Assembly (NCBI RefSeq): GCF_003031675.1
Contig: NZ_PYWX01000050.1
Span: 62,001-126,000, forward strand
DNA length: 64,000 bases
Origin: Pseudomonas palleroniana
GTDB lineage: Bacteria > Pseudomonadota > Gammaproteobacteria > Pseudomonadales > Pseudomonadaceae
Direction: 5' to 3'
A program made the translations under genes and the position numbers. Below, in pieces: positions 34,203 to 42,516 of this stretch (positions are counted from its first letter, which is position 1; every line of letters begins with the position of its first letter). Under the pieces are notes generated by a model. That model was not told where the DNA came from, ran no database searches, and was given only the letters and a program-made list of their open reading frames with translations.

Positions 34203-36110
34203 ATGTTTTCTCGGCTGACCCACTTGCTGGTCAATGCCAGCGTCCGTCTCAAGCTCATCCTGGGATTCGGCCAAGTGCTGATCCTCAGTCTCCTGATCGC
34301 CATGACCGGCTGGCAAGCCTTGAACACCGCGCTGTATCACACCAGCAGCCTGACGGTGCTAGGGCGATTGGCCGTCGACACAGAAGCCATGCGCGCTGAT
34401 CGTATCGTTTACCGCACCCTGACGGACGCCGACAGCCTGGCCAAGATGGCCACCAGCATCGAACAAATCGACGCACACCTGGCCGACCTTTCAAGCCGCT
34501 TGAAAGACCCCGCCGACCTGCAGCGCTTGCAGGAGGCAACGCGCTGGGTCGCGGATTTCAAGGCCGCCCTGGTGCAACTGCCGCCCTTGATCGAGCAACG
34601 CGAGAGCATTCGCCCCGCGCTCAAAAGAACGGCGCTGCAAGCCAGTGAGACGCTCGTCCAGCTCGCCGGCGCATTACCCGACCCGGAAGACGGCAACGCC
34701 CATGGCGCCATCGAGCAGTTGCGCCAGGCCATGGAGCAGGCCGAGGAGCGTGTGCAAAGCCCGGCATGGGCCGCGCAATCATTGCAAGCCTACGCCGAGG
34801 CCATTGCCAAGACGCTCGACGCGCTGGAAGTCGCCCAAGCCGTAGTCACCACCTTGCCTGTCGACTCGGCGCAGCTCAAAACCGACCTGGCCACCTATCG
34901 CGAGCAACTCACCCGGCTCAAGGACGCGCAGCTCAACACAGAAACCGTGCAAAACCGCTTTGAACAGCAACTCAATCAATTGCGCGAGCAGAACCTTGCA
35001 TTGATTGAAGGGCAGAACACCCAGGGTGATAACGAAGCGAGACACACGCGCTTACTGCTGATCAACGTCACAGCGGCGGCCTTGCTACTGGGCGGCTTGG
35101 CCGCGTGGTGGATCGCCCGGCAGATTGCCGTACCGCTCCGCGAAATCCTCACCGCTGCCCATCGCGTCGCCGACGGCGACCTGAGCCACGCCCCCCAGAC
35201 CGATCGCCGTGATGAGCTGGGCCAATTGCAACAGAGCATCGGGCAAATGACCCGCAACCTGCGCAACCTGATCAGCCGCATCGGCGACAGTGCCCGGCAG
35301 ATCGCCAGTGCGGCCACCCAATTGTCCGCCGTCACCTTGCAAACCCGCACGGGCGTGAACAACCAGAAAGACGAAACCGACCAGGTGGCCACGGCCATGA
35401 ATGAAATGCTCGCGACCGCCCAGGAAGTCTCGCGACACGCCGAACAGGCGTCGGCCGCCGCCCAGGAAGCAGACCAACAGGCCAGCGCCGGAGAACAGGT
35501 GGTCGCGCAGGCGGTGGAGCAGATTGGTCACCTGGCGAGTGAAATGGCATTGTCCAGTCGCGCCATGCTCGCCTTGCAGCAGGAGAGCCAGAAAATCGGC
35601 AGCGTGCTGGATGTGATCAAATCCGTGTCCCAGCAAACCAACCTGCTGGCGTTGAACGCCGCCATCGAAGCGGCGCGCGCCGGGAGTGCCGGAGAAGGGT
35701 TTGCCGTGGTCGCCGATGAAGTACGCAGCCTGGCGCAACGCACCCAGGAATCGGCGGAAGAAATCGAAGGGCTGATCCTGGACCTGAACAAGGGCACCGA
35801 GCAGGTGGCGCAGATTCTGGACAGCAGCCGAAACCTGACCGACACCAGCGTCGGCCTGACCCGCGATGCCGGTCAAGCGTTGGCGGCGATTGCGCGCACG
35901 GTGTCGATCATCCAGGACATGAACCCGCAGATTGCCGCCGCCGCCGAGCAGCAAAGCGCGGTGGCCGAGGAGATCAATCGCAGTGTGTTGAAGGTGCGGG
36001 ATGTGTCGGAACAGACGGCGACCGCCAGCGAAGAAATGGCGGCCGCCAGTGTTCAGTTGACGCGGCTGAGCCTGGATTTGCAGACGCTGATCGGCAAATT
36101 CAGGCTCTGA
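34203..36110 (+). CDS. methyl-accepting chemotaxis protein, tandem paralogue
   Basis: Second chemoreceptor of 635 residues with the same build: membrane helix at about 16-36, helical periplasmic domain of about 245 residues, second helix at about 283-303, HAMP and signalling domain (SQQTNLLALNAAIEAARAGS). The signalling halves of the two receptors are very similar, including the C-terminal LQTLIGKFRL/LQTLVGRFRV ends, whereas the sensor domains have diverged strongly. This fits gene duplication followed by a change of ligand. A TTGGAGG ribosome site precedes ATG 34203. I see no sigma-28 promoter in the 127-base gap, so it may depend on read-through or another promoter. Its stop is three bases from the convergent ABC gene. 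Confidence 0.93.
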   Translation: MFSRLTHLLVNASVRLKLILGFGQVLILSLLIAMTGWQALNTALYHTSSLTVLGRLAVDTEAMRADRIVYRTLTDADSLAKMATSIEQIDAHLADLSSRLKDPADLQRLQEATRWVADFKAALVQLPPLIEQRESIRPALKRTALQASETLVQLAGALPDPEDGNAHGAIEQLRQAMEQAEERVQSPAWAAQSLQAYAEAIAKTLDALEVAQAVVTTLPVDSAQLKTDLATYREQLTRLKDAQLNTETVQNRFEQQLNQLREQNLALIEGQNTQGDNEARHTRLLLINVTAAALLLGGLAAWWIARQIAVPLREILTAAHRVADGDLSHAPQTDRRDELGQLQQSIGQMTRNLRNLISRIGDSARQIASAATQLSAVTLQTRTGVNNQKDETDQVATAMNEMLATAQEVSRHAEQASAAAQEADQQASAGEQVVAQAVEQIGHLASEMALSSRAMLALQQESQKIGSVLDVIKSVSQQTNLLALNAAIEAARAGSAGEGFAVVADEVRSLAQRTQESAEEIEGLILDLNKGTEQVAQILDSSRNLTDTSVGLTRDAGQALAAIARTVSIIQDMNPQIAAAAEQQSAVAEEINRSVLKVRDVSEQTATASEEMAAASVQLTRLSLDLQTLIGKFRL

Positions 36111-36113
36111 CGC

Positions 36114-36848
36114 TTACAGGACCTGGCGTAAAAACGCTTGGGCCCGCGGGTCTTTGGGGGCATCGAAGAACTCGGCCGGGGACGCGTCTTCGAGCAACTT
36201 GCCGTGATCGAAGAACAGCACGCGGTCGGCGACTTCGCGGGCAAACCCCATCTCGTGGGTGACGCAGACCATGGTCATGCCTTCCAGGGCCAGGGTCTTC
36301 ATCACGTCGAGCACTTCACCGACCATTTCCGGGTCAAGGGCCGAGGTGGGCTCATCGAACAACATCACCTTGGGCTCCATCGCCAGGGCACGAGCGATCG
36401 CGACGCGCTGCTGTTGGCCGCCGGACAACCGTGATGGAAACTCGTTGGCCTTTTGCGCAATACCGACTTTTTCCAGCAGCGCCAGGGCCTTGGCCTCGCG
36501 CTCTTTCTTGGCGCGCTTGCGCACGACCTTTTGCGCCAGGCACAGGTTTTCCAGCACGGTCATATGAGGGAACAGGTTGAAGTGCTGGAACACCATGCCG
36601 ACTTCACGCCGATAGGCGTTCACATCGGTTTTCGGATCAGCCAGCTGCAGGCCGTCGATGCTCACCGAGCCCGAATCGAACGTTTCCAGGCCATTGAGAC
36701 ACCGCAGGAAGGTGGACTTGCCGGAGCCCGACGGGCCGATCACCACCAGCACTTCGCCCTTGGCCACTTGGGTGGTCACGTGGTCCACCGCGCGCACGAC
36801 CTGGCCACGGGTATCGAAGACTTTTACCAGATCGCGGACTTCAATCAC
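36114..36848 (-). CDS. polar amino-acid ABC transporter ATP-binding protein
   Basis: GlnQ/HisP-type ATPase of 244 residues energising the adjacent permease. Walker A GPSGSGKS, Q-loop FQHFNLFP, signature LSGGQQQR, Walker B VMLFDEPTS and the switch histidine in VTHEMGF are all intact. GTG 36848 (MIEVRDLVKV) is chosen because GGAGG lies ten bases upstream and family members start so; a TTG 21 bases earlier is in frame. The start overlaps the permease stop by eight bases. Last gene of the four-gene amino-acid transport group. Confidence 0.93.
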   Translation of the reverse strand: MIEVRDLVKVFDTRGQVVRAVDHVTTQVAKGEVLVVIGPSGSGKSTFLRCLNGLETFDSGSVSIDGLQLADPKTDVNAYRREVGMVFQHFNLFPHMTVLENLCLAQKVVRKRAKKEREAKALALLEKVGIAQKANEFPSRLSGGQQQRVAIARALAMEPKVMLFDEPTSALDPEMVGEVLDVMKTLALEGMTMVCVTHEMGFAREVADRVLFFDHGKLLEDASPAEFFDAPKDPRAQAFLRQVL

Positions 36849-37800
36849 TTTGCGCGAGCCTCCGCTCAAGCCGGCTGGCCATTTTCGACAGCGGCAGGTT
36901 GATCAGCAGGTACAAGCCTGCCACACAGAACAGGATTTCAAATGGCGAGAACGAGGTGGTGATCACCTCCCGGCCGCTTTTGAGCAACTCGGTAATCGCA
37001 ATCACCGACACCAGCGAGGTGTCCTTCACCAGGCTGATAAACTGCCCGGCCAACGGCGGCAACACGCGCTTGAAGGCTTGCGGCAATACCACATGCCGCA
37101 TCGACTGGCCGGCACTCAACCCCAGGGAGCGCGCAGCTTCGTTCTGACCACGGGCGATGGACTGCACACCCGCACGAACGATTTCCGCCACATAGGCGCC
37201 GGTAAACAGTGACAACGCAGCCACCCCGGCGAACTCCCGGGACAGGTTGAGCACGGTGCCGATGAAGAAATAGAAAATGAAGATCTGCACCAACAACGGC
37301 GTTCCGCGCACCAGTTCGACGTAGATCGTCGACAGATCGCGCAACGTCGGGTTGCTGGAGAGACGGCACAAGCCGGTCGCCAAGCCGATCGCCAACCCGA
37401 GCACTCCGGAGACCACCGATAACCACAAGGTGGTCCACAAGCCCCACATCAGCGGGCCCAACGCCCAATGGCGGGTCACGCCGACCACATCGCCCTCGGC
37501 TACGTCATCGCCACGTGCCACTTGCAGGCTGTTGTCGGCCACGCTCAGCTTCTGCTCTACACCGGCGTCGTTGCGCAGGGTGACTTCAGCCACATCGCCC
37601 TTGCGCACCAGTTCAACGACGGTGGAGATATCGGCGGCACGCTGGGAGGTCTCGGCCTGGTAGGCGAAGTACTGCGGTACGCGGTTCCAGCGCCACTCGT
37701 AGGACATCAGCGAAGTGGCGTAGTACAAGGCGCCAGCCAGGCCGACCAGCACGACCACGGTCAGCAGGTGCCAGGGCCATTGGGCTTTTTTCTGTTTCAT
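36841..37800 (-). CDS. polar amino-acid ABC transporter permease with periplasmic insertion
   Basis: Inner-membrane permease of 319 residues from ATG 37800 (GGAAAG site upstream). The C-terminal two thirds is a GlnP/HisM-type permease with the EAA loop (NEAARSLGLSAGQSMRHVVLP). Unusually, after the first membrane helix (residues about 9-29) there is an extra segment of about 75 residues (from SYEWRWNRVPQYF to GVTRHWALGPL) that should be periplasmic before the core begins. Only one permease gene is present, so it should act as a homodimer. The longer frame to 37878 runs into a REP element and is rejected. Confidence 0.9.
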   Translation of the reverse strand: MKQKKAQWPWHLLTVVVLVGLAGALYYATSLMSYEWRWNRVPQYFAYQAETSQRAADISTVVELVRKGDVAEVTLRNDAGVEQKLSVADNSLQVARGDDVAEGDVVGVTRHWALGPLMWGLWTTLWLSVVSGVLGLAIGLATGLCRLSSNPTLRDLSTIYVELVRGTPLLVQIFIFYFFIGTVLNLSREFAGVAALSLFTGAYVAEIVRAGVQSIARGQNEAARSLGLSAGQSMRHVVLPQAFKRVLPPLAGQFISLVKDTSLVSVIAITELLKSGREVITTSFSPFEILFCVAGLYLLINLPLSKMASRLERRLAQSD

Positions 37801-37836
37801 TTCACTTTCCGGGATATGTGTCGCCTGTGAGACCGC

Positions 37837-37920
37837 CTTCGCGAGCAAGCCCGCTCCCACACTCGACCGCATGCTCATGCTGGAACTCGGTCAAATGTGG
37901 GAGCGGGCTTGCTCGCGAAG
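37837..37920. repeat. REP doublet, GAGCGGGCTTGCTCGCGAAG family
   Basis: Two perfect 25-base inverted arms (37837-37861 and 37896-37920) with core GAGCGGGCTTGCTCGCG and a 34-base centre. It lies between the binding-protein gene and the permease gene on the same transcript, a usual place for REPs that stabilise the upstream, highly expressed binding-protein message. Confidence 0.9.
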
Positions 37921-37941
37921 GACGCGACTCGGTCTTAAGCC

Positions 37942-38742
37942 TTATTCCATGTCCTTGAGCCACTCGGAGCTCTTGAACCACTTGTCATGGATACGATCGT
38001 AGGTGCCGTCGTTGCGGATCTGGTGCAGGAAGTTGTTGATGTAGTTCAGGCTGTCGTAATCGCCTTTCTTCAAACCGAACGCCAAGGGTTCGAACGTGAA
38101 CGGTTCTTCCAGGAACACCAGCTTGCCGTTACCGACTTTTTTCTCGGCGACCACGTTGTAAGGCGCGTCATACACAAAGGCATCGGCCTTGCCGTTGACC
38201 ACGTCCAGTACGCCTTCCTGCTCATTGTCATAGCCATGGTATTTGGCTTTGGAGATCAGTTTTTTGGCAACCATCTCACCGGTGGTGCCGAGCTTGGAGG
38301 TCAGGCGGAACTTCTCGTCGTTCAGGTCTTTATAGGACTTGATGGTGCCTTCCAGGTCTTTACGTATCAGCAGGGTCTGGCCGACGACGATGAAGGGTTC
38401 GCTGAAGTTCAGGCGCAGGTTACGTTCCTGGGTCAGGGTCATGCCGCTGCCGATCATGTCGAATTTACCGGTCAGGAACGCCGGGATGATCCCGTCATAA
38501 CCGGTGGAGACCAGCTCCAGCTTGACGCCCATGGACTTGGCCAGCGCCTTGAGGATGTCGACTTCGAAGCCGATGATTTCACCGCGCTTGTCTGTCATTT
38601 CGAACGGCATGTAGGTCGGGTCCATGCCGACTTTGAGCGTGCCGCGCTTGACCGCATCATCGATGGCACCGGCCTGGGCCGCAGTGGCGGCGACCCACGC
38701 CGTGACGCCGAGCATCAGCATCGAAAGATACTTTTTCATCAT
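37942..38742 (-). CDS. amino-acid ABC transporter substrate-binding protein A
   Basis: Periplasmic type II binding protein of about 266 residues. The signal peptide (MKKYLSMLMLGVTAWVAATA) ends near AQA before GAIDDAVKRGTLKVG. Family motifs are MDPTYMPFEMTDKRGEIIGFEVD and the F-D-M-I-G-SGMTLTQERNLRLNFSEP segment of polar amino-acid binders. ATG 38742 or 38739 may be used; GGGGA lies just upstream. The REP doublet separates it from the permease. It is about as similar to protein B (38959-39759) as duplicated neighbours usually are, with identical EPFTFEPLAFGLKKGDYDSL blocks. Confidence 0.93.
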   Translation of the reverse strand: MMKKYLSMLMLGVTAWVAATAAQAGAIDDAVKRGTLKVGMDPTYMPFEMTDKRGEIIGFEVDILKALAKSMGVKLELVSTGYDGIIPAFLTGKFDMIGSGMTLTQERNLRLNFSEPFIVVGQTLLIRKDLEGTIKSYKDLNDEKFRLTSKLGTTGEMVAKKLISKAKYHGYDNEQEGVLDVVNGKADAFVYDAPYNVVAEKKVGNGKLVFLEEPFTFEPLAFGLKKGDYDSLNYINNFLHQIRNDGTYDRIHDKWFKSSEWLKDME

Positions 38743-38958
38743 CAAGTCCCCTGGACGGTTCTTATAAGAGCGGCGCGCAAAAGGGCTGCACCATTTCGGG
38801 GTGCGATCCTAACCCACTCGTTGCCCGTCACAAAGGTTTCACGGGTAAATGTTATCGGCGTATGTCGGAAATGCCCCACATGGGTGCAGCGAAGCATGGG
38901 CGTAGACACATTGCCCTCGTCACTCGTCCATTGGGTTATGTGTAAACAGTTATGACTT

Positions 38959-39759
38959 TCAGTCGATTTCCGCCATCCAGGCAGTGTCCTTGAACCACTT
39001 GTCGTGCAGGCGATCGTAGGTCCCGTCCTGGGCCACCTGATTGAGGAAGTGGTTGATCCAGTTGAGGCTATCGTAGTCGCCCTTCTTCAGGCCGAAGGCC
39101 AGCGGTTCGAAGGTGAAGGGTTGTTCGAGCACCAGCAACGCACTGTTCTCGGGGCGGGTCATTGCAATCAGGTTGTAGGGTGCATCGTGCACAAAGGCAT
39201 CCGCCTTGCCCTCCACGACCTGGCGCACACCTTCTTCAGGGGTTGCGAAACTGCTCAGGCGCGCCGCGCCCAGGAAGCGCTGCGCCGCCGCCAGCCCGGT
39301 GGTGCCTGCAATGGCGGCGACGCGGTACTCGGCACTGTCCAGGTCTTCAATACTGGAAACCCTACCGGCCAGGCTTGGGTGCAGCAGGATGGTTTGGCCG
39401 ACCACGATAAAGGAGTCGCTGAAATTCAGTTTCAGGTTGCGCTCCTGGGTCACCGTCATGCCACTGCCGATCAGGTCAAACTGCTTGGTCATCAGGCCAG
39501 GCAGCAACTCGGTATAGGGCACCGCCACCAACTCGAGCTCGACCCCCAATGCACGGCTCATGGTCTGCAGCAGGTCGATCTCGAAGCCGACGATGCGCCC
39601 CTGCTTATCCGTCATTTCAAAGGGGATGTAGGTGGGCGTCGTGCCGACCTTCAGCACTCCCCGTCGAACCGCATCATCGAGGGCACCGGCATTCAACCAA
39701 CCTGCGTAGATGCCTGCGACAACGCCGATCAGCCATGCTGAACCGTACCTCTTGAACAT
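38959..39759 (-). CDS. amino-acid ABC transporter substrate-binding protein B (paralogue)
   Basis: Second periplasmic binding protein, 266 residues, with signal peptide MFKRYGSAWLIGVVAGIYAG and mature start near AGALDDAVRRG. It keeps the ligand-pocket motifs (TPTYIPFEMTDKQGRIVGFE, GSGMTVTQERNLKLNFSDS) and the C-terminal block of protein A but differs between residues about 120 and 190. It probably shares the single permease and ATPase with protein A, widening the range of amino acids taken up. A 213-base gap separates it from protein A and holds a GCACC-N7-GGTGC palindrome at 38788-38804. Confidence 0.92.
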   Translation of the reverse strand: MFKRYGSAWLIGVVAGIYAGWLNAGALDDAVRRGVLKVGTTPTYIPFEMTDKQGRIVGFEIDLLQTMSRALGVELELVAVPYTELLPGLMTKQFDLIGSGMTVTQERNLKLNFSDSFIVVGQTILLHPSLAGRVSSIEDLDSAEYRVAAIAGTTGLAAAQRFLGAARLSSFATPEEGVRQVVEGKADAFVHDAPYNLIAMTRPENSALLVLEQPFTFEPLAFGLKKGDYDSLNWINHFLNQVAQDGTYDRLHDKWFKDTAWMAEID

Positions 39760-39945
39760 GAATACCCCCGTGGCAAGTCAAATCTGGGGGGCGATGCTAC
39801 CCCAGCCACAGGCACGGCAATACGCCTCGAATCGAGGTCTTTTGTTTCGAAATAACAAGGAGTTAGAACAAAAAGGAAGAGACGCGAAACGCCGTAGGAC
39901 CAGCGTTTCAAGCGCCCCCGAAGTGAGCCTTCGGGGGCGTCTGAA

Positions 39946-42516
39946 TCAGGCCGGCTGGGCCTGGGACGACAGCGGTTGCAGCGGCAGCAACGGCGCGTGC
40001 GGATCAGCCTTGATCGAGGCACGCCAGGCGCCCAGCCATTCGGCGTGACCTTCACTCCAGACCTGCTGGTGCAGGCGGGCCAGGGCTACCGGATCGCTGA
40101 GCAGGGCCAGGCGTTCAGCGTTGTTGAGTGCGGCCGGGCCGACTTTCAACGCATGACGCACCCGCTCGGCACGCAGGTGCTCGATCGGCTCCGCCTGACG
40201 GTGGCGCGAAGTCGCCAGGGCGCAGGCCAGGGCGTTCTGCTGCGGGTCGACCACCGAGCGTACAAACCCGTCATGCAGGGCGTGCCAACGGTTTTCGTGG
40301 GTGTACTGTTCGGTCGACAACAGCGCTTGCGGCGGGTTGTACTCCTCGGGGATCAGGAACAGGCTCTCGTCGCGGGACTTGAGGCCCAACTTGACCCGGC
40401 TGGAGATCACCGACACCGGGATCGACAACATCAGCGAGCCGACGATCGGGATCAGCCACCACAGGAAGCTTGGGTTCAACCACACCACCAACAAGGCCCA
40501 CAAAAAGCCCAGCACGGTTTGCGGACCGTGGCGCTTGACGGCCTCGCTCCATGGCGTGGAATCGTCGTCACGTTGCGGCGAATTCCAGGTCGCAGCCCAA
40601 CCGAGGAACGCGGCCAGTACGAAGCGGGTGTGGAAGATCATCCGCACCGGCGCCAGCAGCATGGAGAACAGCATCTCCAGCAGCATCGACAGCGTCACCT
40701 TGAACTTGCCACCGAACTCTTTCGCGCCCTTGGCCCAGATCAGGATGATGCTCAGCAGTTTAGGCAGGAACAGCAGCACGATGGTGGTGGAGAACAGCGC
40801 CACCGCCTTGTCCGGATGCCATTGCGGCCACAGCGGGTACAACTGGCGCGGCGCCATGAAGTACTGCGGCTCCATCAGGGTATTGACCGCCAGCAGCGCG
40901 GTCGACAACACCAGGAAGAAGAACCACAACGGCGCCGACAGGTAGGACATCACGCCGGTGAGGAACACCGCACGGTGCACCGGGTGCATGCCCTTGACCA
41001 GGAACAGGCGGAAGTTCATCAGGTTGCCGTGGCACCAGCGACGGTCACGCTTGAGTTCATCCAGCAGGTTGGGCGGCAGTTCTTCGTAGCTGCCCGGCAA
41101 ATCATAGGCGATCCACACGCCCCAGCCTGCACGACGCATCAGCGCAGCTTCGACGAAGTCGTGGGACAGAATCGCACCGGCGAACGCGCCTTTGCCTGGC
41201 AACGGCGCCAAGGCGCAGTGCTCGATGAACGGCTTCATGCGGATGATTGCGTTGTGGCCCCAGTAGTGGGATTCACCCAACTGCCAGAAGTGCAGGCCGG
41301 CAGTAAACAACGGGCCGTACACGCGGGTGGCGAACTGCTGCATGCGCGCATACAGCGTGTCCATGCCCGACGCACGCGGCGCGGTCTGGATAATCCCCGC
41401 GTCCGGCGTGGCTTCCATCAGGCGTACCAGGCTGGTCAGGCATTCGCCGCTCATCACGCTGTCGGCGTCGAGCACCACCATGTACTTGTAGTCACCGCCC
41501 CAGCGACGGCAGAAGTCGTCGAGGTTACCGCTTTTACGCTTAACGCGGCGGCGACGGCGGCGGTAGAAGATCTTGCCGAAGCCACCGGCTTCGCGGCACA
41601 CGTCCAGCCAGGCCTGTTGTTCGGCGATGCAGATATCGGCGTCGTTACTGTCGCTGAGCACGAAGAAATCGAAGCGGTCCAGGTCGCCCGTGGCGGCCAC
41701 CGACTCGAAGGTAGCGCGCAAACCGGCAAATACCCGGGGCACGTCTTCGTTGCAGATCGGCATGACCAGCGCGGTACGGGCGTCCTTCGGAATCGGCTCG
41801 TCACCGGCACTTTTACCGGAGATGCGGTATTTATCGTGACCCGTAAGCAGTTCCAGGAAGCCCATCAGCGCAGTCCAGAAACCCGCCGAGACCCAGCAGA
41901 ACAAGATCCCGAACATGATCAGGATGCTGGTTTGCAGAGCGTAAGGCAGTACCTGTGTGGCGGTTTGCAGCAGGGTCTGGTTGCGGATCTCGTCGAAGTC
42001 GACCAGCGACCAGCCCTGGTACGGCATGATGCCTTTCATGTACCAGCCGGCCACGATGGTCTGGCCAAGCATCAAGATCAGCAGGATATAACGGCGGATC
42101 GAACCGACGGTGCGCCAGCGCGCAGCGGGCAATACACGCTCGTCTTTCGGCGGCTTGGGTGGGTTGGTGCGACCGGTCAAGCGGCGCCAGCCACGTACCA
42201 GGATATTGGTACGCCATGGCTCAGGCACCACCTTGGTCCGACGGATCGGCGGTGTGGCCTTCAGGCTGACCCGGCCGCTGGCGTCGAGCGCGAGCATTTC
42301 GGCGTCTTGCAGTTCCTCGGCGGTACTGAGGGTCAAGCGCGTGCCAACCGACGCCTGGGCGGCGTCGGTCGGTGCGTCGAACGTCTTCGACGACAGGCGT
42401 TCGTGCAATTCGCTGAAGGAGGTGCAGCCCGCCAGTTCGGCGCGCTGCTCGGCAGTCAACGGGAGATGCGCCAGGTACTCGGACAGAGTTTCTGGTTTGG
42501 CTTGTGAATTACTCAT
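39946..42516 (-). CDS. opgH: glucans biosynthesis glucosyltransferase H
   Basis: Inner-membrane glycosyltransferase of 856 residues that makes the beta-1,2 backbone of osmoregulated periplasmic glucans from UDP-glucose. The cytoplasmic GT2 domain shows LDADSVMSGE and the acceptor/RRW region KRDRRWCHGN. About eight membrane helices flank it (for example YILLILMLGQTIVAGW and LWFFFLVLSTALLAVN). ATG 42516 overlaps the opgG stop by eight bases, so opgGH is one coupled operon. OpgH of E. coli also slows division by binding FtsZ; whether this holds here cannot be read from sequence. Confidence 0.96.
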   Translation of the reverse strand: MSNSQAKPETLSEYLAHLPLTAEQRAELAGCTSFSELHERLSSKTFDAPTDAAQASVGTRLTLSTAEELQDAEMLALDASGRVSLKATPPIRRTKVVPEPWRTNILVRGWRRLTGRTNPPKPPKDERVLPAARWRTVGSIRRYILLILMLGQTIVAGWYMKGIMPYQGWSLVDFDEIRNQTLLQTATQVLPYALQTSILIMFGILFCWVSAGFWTALMGFLELLTGHDKYRISGKSAGDEPIPKDARTALVMPICNEDVPRVFAGLRATFESVAATGDLDRFDFFVLSDSNDADICIAEQQAWLDVCREAGGFGKIFYRRRRRRVKRKSGNLDDFCRRWGGDYKYMVVLDADSVMSGECLTSLVRLMEATPDAGIIQTAPRASGMDTLYARMQQFATRVYGPLFTAGLHFWQLGESHYWGHNAIIRMKPFIEHCALAPLPGKGAFAGAILSHDFVEAALMRRAGWGVWIAYDLPGSYEELPPNLLDELKRDRRWCHGNLMNFRLFLVKGMHPVHRAVFLTGVMSYLSAPLWFFFLVLSTALLAVNTLMEPQYFMAPRQLYPLWPQWHPDKAVALFSTTIVLLFLPKLLSIILIWAKGAKEFGGKFKVTLSMLLEMLFSMLLAPVRMIFHTRFVLAAFLGWAATWNSPQRDDDSTPWSEAVKRHGPQTVLGFLWALLVVWLNPSFLWWLIPIVGSLMLSIPVSVISSRVKLGLKSRDESLFLIPEEYNPPQALLSTEQYTHENRWHALHDGFVRSVVDPQQNALACALATSRHRQAEPIEHLRAERVRHALKVGPAALNNAERLALLSDPVALARLHQQVWSEGHAEWLGAWRASIKADPHAPLLPLQPLSSQAQPA

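Noticed and set aside
38788..38804. GCACC-N7-GGTGC as an NtrC site before the amino-acid binding-protein gene
   Set aside because: The spacer is seven bases instead of the five expected and no -24/-12 promoter with proper spacing was found nearby.
39976..42507. Forward-strand frame of 843 codons opposite opgH
   Set aside because: Antisense artefact of high GC: Arg/Gln/His-rich, no motifs, and opgH is fully conserved on the other strand.
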